64,000 bases of DNA from Manihot esculenta (Eukaryota; Streptophyta; Magnoliopsida; Malpighiales; Euphorbiaceae), in the NCBI RefSeq assembly GCF_001659605.2, contig NC_035175.2, forward strand, positions 31,715,705 through 31,779,704. The letters run 5' to 3'. The notes under the pieces are model-generated. The model was given only the letters and a program-made list of their open reading frames with translations. It was not told the origin of the DNA and ran no database searches. Positions 48,776 through 64,000 of the stretch are shown here, piece by piece. The position numbers and the translations under genes were made by a program. Within the stretch, counting starts at the first letter, position 1; each line of letters starts with the position of its first letter.

Positions 48776-49964
48776 TGGCCAAGGGGCTCTAGTAGCAGCC
48801 TCCTCATAGTTTGGTGGAACAGACGGCTGGGAGACGGAGGAGGAGTGCCCCTCGCTGAAGACTCAGGCTGGGTATTCAAAGGCCCAGTAGAAGTGGTAGA
48901 TGGAGGCAGGGGAGGAGGCAACACAATGATCTCCTTCGCATGTTGTGCCCGCTTTGGAGGTGAGACTTAGGTACTTGCAATGACTTTTTCCTTATAGGCA
49001 GCACATGCTACTTCAGCAAACTTGTTTCTTCCTTTTGCCAACCATATCTGCACAAAACAGAGAGTGAGTAAGGTAGTTTAAGGGCAAGAATTTCTTAAAG
49101 ATAAATACCTTGATCAGCAAAAGAGGGTAGAATCATTCGAGTATTCTGATGGATGGTCGGCTGAGGTAACTGAGTATGTTCTGCCTGAAACTGGCTCTTC
49201 CAAGAGAGTATTGTGTTCCTCATGATCACATTTATGTCCATTTGATGTGCTGTGGCCATCTTTTGGAGGAAATATAAAGACTCTTTCTCTTCCCTACATG
49301 GCTTGACCCCCTCTTTTTGAAGTTCTACATACAAGTTTCAGTCTATCTGGAGTTGATCAAAACCCCCGAACATTCGGTGGTGGAGGATGAAAATGTTATT
49401 TTTCTAACATTTCAAAGATGAAGGAATCCGGTCAAATAAGGTTTGGCACTTTTTACTGTTGAAAAACTAGTAATCCTCATTCACCTGGGTACCCAACTGG
49501 TATAACTAGGAGAAGAGAGCAATACTCAGTTTGATATTATTGTTGAAATAGACAAAGCAGAATGCAACAAAGATTCACCAATTGTTGGGATGCAGTTGGG
49601 TGATTGACAATTTGTAAAATTTAAGGACCTCACAATAGAATGGATCAATTGGGAATCGAAGACCGCCTTTAATTGTTCTTCATACACTGTAATAGTATCT
49701 TCAGCAGGTATTTGATCATCAACACGGATGTTTAGATTAGAACCAATAAATTCGAAAAGTGTCTTAAGGAATTTGAAAGGTATTGTGCAGACGATCTACA
49801 TCCTTCTCGGACAACACAAAAAGAATATCATTCACTAATAAGGATTCATTGTCGTAAATAGCTCGCAAAGAGACTATAGGGGCTGAAGCACAGATGAGGC
49901 CGCTAGAGGAAGAGCTGAAAGAGGAACTACGCCCAGAAGAAGAAGAGGAAGAAGATCTATTCAT
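48776..49964 (-). pseudogene. Element D antisense ORF, N-terminal half
   Basis: The probable ATG at 49964 (MNRSSSSSSSGRSS) opens a Ser-rich N-terminus followed by IVSLRAIYDN and SEKDVDRLHNTF. The frame breaks at 49764 and again later. A Pro-rich segment (about 48900-48830) precedes the junction with element B, across which the frame continues at 29062. This kind of antisense ORF fits a Tat-lineage element. No known enzymatic motif was recognised. Confidence 0.7.
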
Positions 49965-50310
49965 TTTTTGATAGAGAAAAAGCAACAGAAAGGGAGTTAC
50001 CTTTGAAGAGAACGCGAAGAAGAGCACCAATTGACCAAACTTTTTTAGAAGAGAAGAATAGTTTGTGAGCAAAAGTAGTAATGGTTGGGGAAAGGAAGAA
50101 TTATATTATTGGTATGACGGCTGGTTTAATGGGGCTCGAGAAGCGAAGCAACATCATTTATCACCAAGCAAGACAAGAGATGAGGGACAAGAAACCAATC
50201 CGGTCATGCCACATGTCCAATCTATGGAAACCAGTTGTAGACCTTCGAATATGAAGAATCAAAAACTTTTTGAGGAGACTTCTAATATGACTCGATAGTC
50301 GCCCAAAATA
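49965..50310. other. Element D region between antisense ORF and 3' LTR
   Basis: Presumed 3' untranslated part of D and upstream region of its antisense ORF. No convincing polypurine tract was seen before 50311. A short plus-strand frame here has no recognisable content. Confidence 0.5.
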
Positions 50311-50613
50311 TGTTACATATTGTCATCTTACTATTAGTCCACGTGGAAGAACCTTTACAACCAAGGTACTCTAACACTTAAGCCTAACCGCTTAAGATGT
50401 GGAGATCAGGCCAACCGTATATAAGATGTCCAGTTCAGTAAATGCTCGCCTTATAGAGTTGGCCGAGTCCCTAAGAGCATCTTGTTACCATTGTAGGATG
50501 TTACAAACCAAATGCACAGAATACTTAACATCACATAATCTCTTATCCACTAGCTTGTACTAGTCAGATTCAGAGAAAATCGCTAACTAACCCATCTCAT
50601 TACAGTATAAAAT
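50311..50613 (+). repeat. Element D 3' LTR, truncated
   Basis: Starts TGTTACATATTG and follows the 5' LTR with many substitutions up to the TATA box (ACAGTATAAAA). After this the match stops and AT-rich sequence follows. About 190 bp of LTR are therefore missing on the right. Confidence 0.75.
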
Positions 50614-51415
50614 TTTTAGTTATATTATTTATATAGTTTAGTTATTAAAAATTAATGTATTATAATAATATTATAAACTATATAATAATTTATGGCGACT
50701 ACAATTTAAGTTTTTAGTTACTATTGTTGCGAATTGAAAAAGTTTATTTTTATTATTTAAAATTTAAAATTTAAATATAAATATAAATTAATATAAACAT
50801 TTATCCACTAACCCTATTTTAACTAACAAACATTTTCTCCGCATTTCAATTTTGTGCTACCAATTCCTTTTATGTTTCCTTCTAATCCTTCTTCCAATTT
50901 AAACAAAATGTTAAATGGAGGCTCTCAAAGGCATTCAAGAAGTAAGAAAGAAAGGGGGAGATTGGAGAAACTCAATTTTCATTCTATCCAAATTCTCAAT
51001 GAAATTGAAACCAACAATTGATGAAAATATTACGACGTCAATTTATTAAAAAAAAAATTATAAATTAAAATGTCACTAAAAATATATAAATTTTTTTTGC
51101 AAACTATATATTTTATTAATTTTAAATAATAAGGAAAAGCTTAATAAATAAGTTTCAGGTCACTAAATCCACCTAATACACCCAACCTAGCCTAAAATAT
51201 TAATAAAGTGATATATACTGGACACAACATAATCAAGATTCAACTTGGAACAACTCCACCAATTCTATCATTAGAGTTGATCTCAAGCAACTGATACAAT
51301 AAAACAAAAGTGACCTTATTTTAAGGAGCCAAGACAAGAGTACTGCTGATCATATCCTTCTTCTTTTATACAATTTTGTTTACCAATAATCCAAATAACT
51401 CAAAAAGCAACATCA
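50614..51415. other. AT-rich intergenic sequence and XLG3 3' flank
   Basis: No gene seen. The part next to 51415 is expected to hold the XLG3 3' untranslated region (minus strand). Confidence 0.55.
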
Positions 51416-59932
<8,517 letters not shown>

Positions 59933-60683
59933 TGCTCCCTCTATAACACCAAATATATCTTCAATAACAGCATCAAACTAATAACTTCTCAAGTATCAAT
60001 CATATTCCAAATCATGAGAGTAACTCCCGCAGAAATTGAATGAGAAATTCTAGATGATACCCTACGAGGACTTGCAAGCAAAACCAGAAACGCCCAAAAG
60101 AAGGAGCCGCAATCAATAGTCACACATCTTGTGGCATCATCTGAAAGCCTTCAAATATGAAAAAAAGAAAGGAAAAAGATCAAAATCCTGATGAAGAATT
60201 CAAGATAAACTCAATAATTGATCCAATGACCAATTAAACTTGTTACCCATCTGAGATTGAATCATATAGCAGTCAAACAAGAAACATTCTAGTTGAAATT
60301 TAGCCAAATTCAACTCTTACATAGGTCAAGAATGACTTTTCAGCTAAATCATAAAAAATAAAATCAATTTGCAGCGAAAAATCAAATAACGCACCTAAAA
60401 TCACCCCCTTTTTAGACAAAAATAATAATAGTAATACGCTTTAAAGTCATAGAAAAGGCAAGTTGTCTAATCCAAGTGTTGAAACAATCAATAGTCAAAA
60501 CATACAAATGCAAACCCTAGAAAACACTCACCGTTAACAGACTCATTCAAATCAATGAAGACTTTTTTTTTTGGAAAAAAAAAATAACAAAAGTGAATCA
60601 TCCTTCGCCATTAAAGATTTCAACTTCGTAAACATATAATCACAGAGAGAGAGAGAGAGAGAGAGAGACCTGAAGAAAGGGAC

Positions 60684-60725
<42 letters not shown>

Positions 60726-60870
60726 AGGTTAGGAAAATCAAAGAAAGAAGAAGTATGCTTGTTTAGGTTCCTCTTCAATGCTCTGCAGAACCAAAGCTTT
60801 CAGCTAAAGAGGAAAACTAATAGCAGAAAACGAGAAGAGAGAGAGAGATGACGGAAAGGAGACCATAATT
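59933..60870 (-). promoter_or_regulatory. XLG3 5' untranslated region with likely leader intron and GA repeats
   Basis: On the minus strand GTGAGT at 60531-60526 and TTATAG ending at 59941 could bound a 591-bp leader intron, placing the acceptor eight bases before the ATG. Upstream are two (GA)n tracts (about 60643-60668 and 60690-60723; CT on the coding strand), a common feature of plant 5' leaders and core promoters. The transcription start is not visible from sequence alone. Confidence 0.5.
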
Positions 60871-61103
60871 TTGTAATTTGGCTATTTCTTACAAGTGCAG
60901 TCTGATTGATGCACGCAGCAGACCAGGTTGGCGCGTGATCTCCACGTAAATGACGATCAAGCGAGAAAGAGGCAGCGTACATAATTTTCCCCAAACTTTA
61001 CATTAGAAGTTTTTACCAACTCCATAATTTTCTTTTGGTAAATTATTTGGCCATGGGATTTGAGGGTAATTTTCTTCATTCATTATTAAACTTTTTGAAA
61101 AAA

Positions 61104-61462
61104 TTATTATTTAGTTTTATATTTTAAAAAATAAATTAATTACTTTTTTAATTTTAAAAAATATATTAAAATATTTTTAATATTTAAACAAATTTATTAA
61201 TTAATTATTATATTAATTTTATTGGTTAAATATTAAAAAAAATTAAAATACTTTCTATATAAAAGTATTAATTAATAATTTTTTATAAAATTAAAAGACT
61301 AATTATAAATAATAGAAATTAAATAGTAAAATATTTATAATTAAAATTAATATAATAATTAATTAATTAATTTTTTAAAATTTTATAAATATTTTATTAT
61401 ATTTTTTAAATTTAAAAAATCAATTAATAAATTTTTTCATAATATAAAATACTAAATAATAA
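61104..61462. mobile_element. AT-rich foldback / MITE-like element
   Basis: The left end TTATTATTTAGTTTTATATT and the reverse complement of the right end (TTATTATTTAGTATTTTATA) align and stay similar for about 120 bp inward, both reaching AATTAATTATTATATTAATTTTA. It has long imperfect terminal inverted repeats and no coding capacity. Exact ends and target duplication are uncertain because of the base composition. Confidence 0.6.
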
Positions 61463-62503
61463 ATTTATCTAAATATTTTTTATTATTTTATTTTATTTAT
61501 TTTAATATAAATTTTTATTTTTAAATAAAAAACATATTAAATTTATAAAAAAAAATTAGTGTAAATGAATCAAATTATTGGTAAGTTATTTGAGACTCGA
61601 ATTTATAGAAGCTCAATCATATTTAATTCATCTTCTAAACATATTAAGTTTGAATTTAATCTTTACGATCGTTTAGTAAATCAGCTAAATTTAAAATCTA
61701 TAATATTCAGCTCATTAAAACACGTAATTTTAACTCATTTCAAATTTATTATTAGGCTTGTTGGACAAGGCCATTGAGCAAGTTAAGTACAATGTTATAG
61801 GAGAACTAAATTCAAGTTTAAGCCTAGATGAATTTCCATGAGTTTAGTCTTAATTTTATAAAACTCAGCTCAGTTAGTTTAATTATATCTGTAGAGTTTT
61901 GCAAATAACCTTTCCGGTTATCAACAATATTACTACTGTAGATAGTGGTAAATGATCAAATCCATAGAGAATTGTAAACTTACCAACCTTCCTTATCAGG
62001 ACCAAGAGAACGCACTGAGAACGAATAAATTGAAAGCAAATAAAATAAAAGTGCATGTAAAGTAAAATGGGGGGTTTTGAGATTGATTTGATTAGCAACT
62101 ACTGAAAACAATTAAATAAGCAGAATATGAAAAATAAAAGGGAAATTCAATATGAGAAAGGTCTAGTTGAAGAGATGGATCCACCTTGGTTGTTTGGACT
62201 GATCATTGAAACTTATGTTCTTTTGATTGATTCAATAGATTAGTTATGGAGATGGAAAACGTTTCTCACCACCATGTCTCTCCTTATTATTAAACCAATT
62301 AGGGAACGTCCTCTAATTAATTATTAATTAACAAATTGCCAAGGAACGTCCTTGGGCCTTAGGCATCAAACAATTGTTAATTGCATGAAGAAAGAGAGAG
62401 ATCCAATCCTAACTACTCAAACGCATAAGATGTTGCTAGATCATACAATTCCTCAGTTGTTACACCAAGTGTTCTTATGTTTGAACAATTCAAGCAATTA
62501 CGG
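61463..62503. other. Intergenic sequence, no gene recognised
   Basis: Short frames are present on both strands but show no known motif. The part around 61900-62100 (GGTAAATGATCAAATCCATAG and neighbours) and the repeated word GGAACGTCC at 62302 and 62343 look like repeat-derived DNA. I cannot assign a family. Confidence 0.4.
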
Positions 62504-64000
62504 TGTAATACCCGGCTAGATTCCGGCATCGGAATCCCTACCTTCCGGCGGACTTTCCGTTGGAATCTGGACTTCTAAAGATGTCAGAGTTTTCTCGAGG
62601 GATAAAATGTGTTTTCTGAAATATTTTTATAAGATTTTATGGTTGAAATGCAAAAGGAATTGAGTTTTGAAAACGAAAAGACCAAGGAAGCATTTGCAAG
62701 GTTCGGTCGCCGAAGGTGAAGTTCGGCTGCCGAACATTGCATGGTTTTGCTGCCTCCGAAGCTCAAGTTTGGCTTCCGAAAGAGGCTTACTTTCGGCCGC
62801 CGAATCCCAAGTTCGGCCGCCGAAAGTGGTGAGGTTTTGCATGCAGGTTTGACCGCCGAAGGTGAGGCGGTTGGCCACCTATAAAAGCCCCGTTGACCGA
62901 AAATGGAGTGAGCATTCACTCTCTTTTCGTGCAAAGGGTAGGCTCTTGCTCTCCTTTGGTTATTTTCATGATGTTTCTTCAAATCTTTCAAGGTTTTCAT
63001 GAGTTTTCTTCTTGTTTTGAAGAGTTGTGAGCTTTGAGCAAGATTTTGAAGTTTGAAGACTTTGGAGCTTGGATTCTCCATATCTTCACGTTTGAGGTTG
63101 CACCAACTCTTGTTCTTCAAGAGGTAAGTGTAGATCCTTACCTTTGGAGAGGTTTTCAATGAGTTTTATGAAGGGTTTTTATGCATGGGTTGCATGGTAT
63201 GCATGTTTAGGGTTTTGATACCCTTTATGAGAAAAGTGTGTTCTTGCATGTTATGTGATGTTTTGTTGGGGGTTTAGGCTAGTTTGAGACCCCTATATGC
63301 TTGTTGTATGAGTTATGCATGTTTTGGAGAGGTTTGAGGCATGTTTTGGGTGTTGAAAGGTTTGGGAGGCTTGTATGCATGAGAGGCTGAGTTCTGGATG
63401 AACTCAGGTTCGGCTGCCGAAGGTAGTTTCGGCCGCCAAACATGCCTTTGACTGCTTGGTTTGGCCGCCTAACCTTGCCCCCGAAAGTTGAGTTTTGGCT
63501 TGAAAGCAGACTTTCGGCCGCCGAAGGAAGGTTCGGCTGCCGAAAGTGCCTGACTTTCGTCTCTGGAGAGGGACTTTCGGCTGCCGAAGGTGCCGCCGAA
63601 AGTACCCGAGTTTCGTCTCTGGAGAGGGGGTTCGGCCGCCGAATGTGCCACCGAAGGTGCCCTGTCCAGCCTTCCTTTGCCTGTTTTGCATGCATGTTTT
63701 GAGGGGTTGAGAGGGGTTTTTGGGGAGATGTTAGAGTTATATTATGTTAGAGTTGTTTGGTCCCACATTGAGTCCACCTATGTAGGCTCAGACCTGGGGA
63801 ACCGAGGAAGTCAGCAGAGTTAGCTGGTCCTGAGGTAGCCCAGCAGTTGCTAAAGGTGAGTGGAACTGAACTATGTTTTTAAGTTAATGAATGTGTTAGC
63901 ATGTTCCATGCATCATAAATGCCATATTTATGATAGGTTGTTGCATTGCATTAGTATTCACGAAGATGTTACATTGTATTATTACGTGAATGTGGGACGG
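62504..64000 (+). mobile_element. Element E: diverged LTR of the A/B/C chromovirus family, cut by window end
   Basis: Starts TGTAATACCCGGCTAGATTCC and shows the same layout as the other LTRs. It has inverted-repeat cluster 1 (62700-62860), TATAAAA at 62880-62886, a strong donor-like CAAGAG|GTAAGTG with GT at 63124-63125, cluster 2 (63408-63660), and the GAGTCCACCT..TGTAGG segment near 63771. It is clearly more diverged than A-C. Whether it is a solo LTR or the 5' end of a full element cannot be seen. Predicted peptides here are by-products of the repeats. Confidence 0.85.

Larger units (their letters stand above)
12456..50613 (+). mobile_element. Element D: old Tat-type Ty3/gypsy retrotransposon, host of nested insertions
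   Basis: D carries related LTR sequence at 12456-12942 and 50311-50613. Between them are gag, protease, reverse transcriptase, RNase H and integrase remnants in Ty3 order, a tandem repeat block, and an antisense ORF near the 3' end. The RT wording (a VCPKDHYLLPSID-like stretch and an MPFGLKNAG motif) and the antisense extra ORF point to the Tat lineage. Elements A and B (with C inside B) interrupt it. Subtracting them with one target copy each leaves about 8.6 kb. Many stops, frameshifts and catalytic losses show it is long dead. No D target-site duplication can be scored because the 3' LTR is truncated. Confidence 0.85.

Overview
This is a window of plant nuclear DNA, almost certainly from a eudicot. 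It has two intron-rich host genes of plant type, AT-rich spacers, foldback (MITE-like) elements and deeply nested LTR retrotransposons. I cannot name the species; a rosid is my guess only.

Host genes. RPN9, a 26S proteasome lid subunit, lies on the + strand at 3959-9029. Its six coding exons sum to 387 codons. XLG3, an extra-large G-protein alpha subunit, lies on the - strand at 51416-59932. Its eight coding exons sum to 861 codons. Every exon junction has GT/AG borders and compatible phase, so both genes look functional. Nothing suggests they share a pathway.

Transposon landscape. The two genes are separated by about 42 kb, nearly all of it one nested insertion complex. Level 1 is element D (12456-50613), a decayed Ty3/gypsy element of Tat type with gag, pol, tandem repeats and an antisense extra ORF. 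Level 2 is two Tekay/Del-type chromoviruses inside D. Element A (17398-27271, - strand, TSD TAACT) splits the D integrase. Element B (29063-48770, + strand, TSD CTCCG) splits the D antisense ORF. Level 3 is element C (33904-43725, + strand, TSD ACTAC), a close relative of B that sits inside the B reverse transcriptase. C is the youngest and best preserved, with one open frame of 1576 codons. The left edge holds element F (1 to about 2871, - strand), a deleted relative of D with an 82-bp tandem array. The right edge holds the start of element E (62504 to window end), a diverged LTR of the A/B/C family.

Most notable structure. The 2.2-2.3 kb LTRs of A, B, C and E carry dense arrays of a short inverted repeat, TTCGGC-N-GCCGAA, around the TATA box and in the transcribed leader. 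Each copy includes a GCCGCC core on one strand. Units of about 20 bp are gained or lost between the two LTRs of one element. A 9-bp-stem hairpin directly abuts the polypurine tract in all three elements. A conserved splice donor in the LTR and an acceptor just before gag suggest a spliced leader. I found no CRISPR array, tRNA or rRNA gene, and no clearly new protein-coding system.
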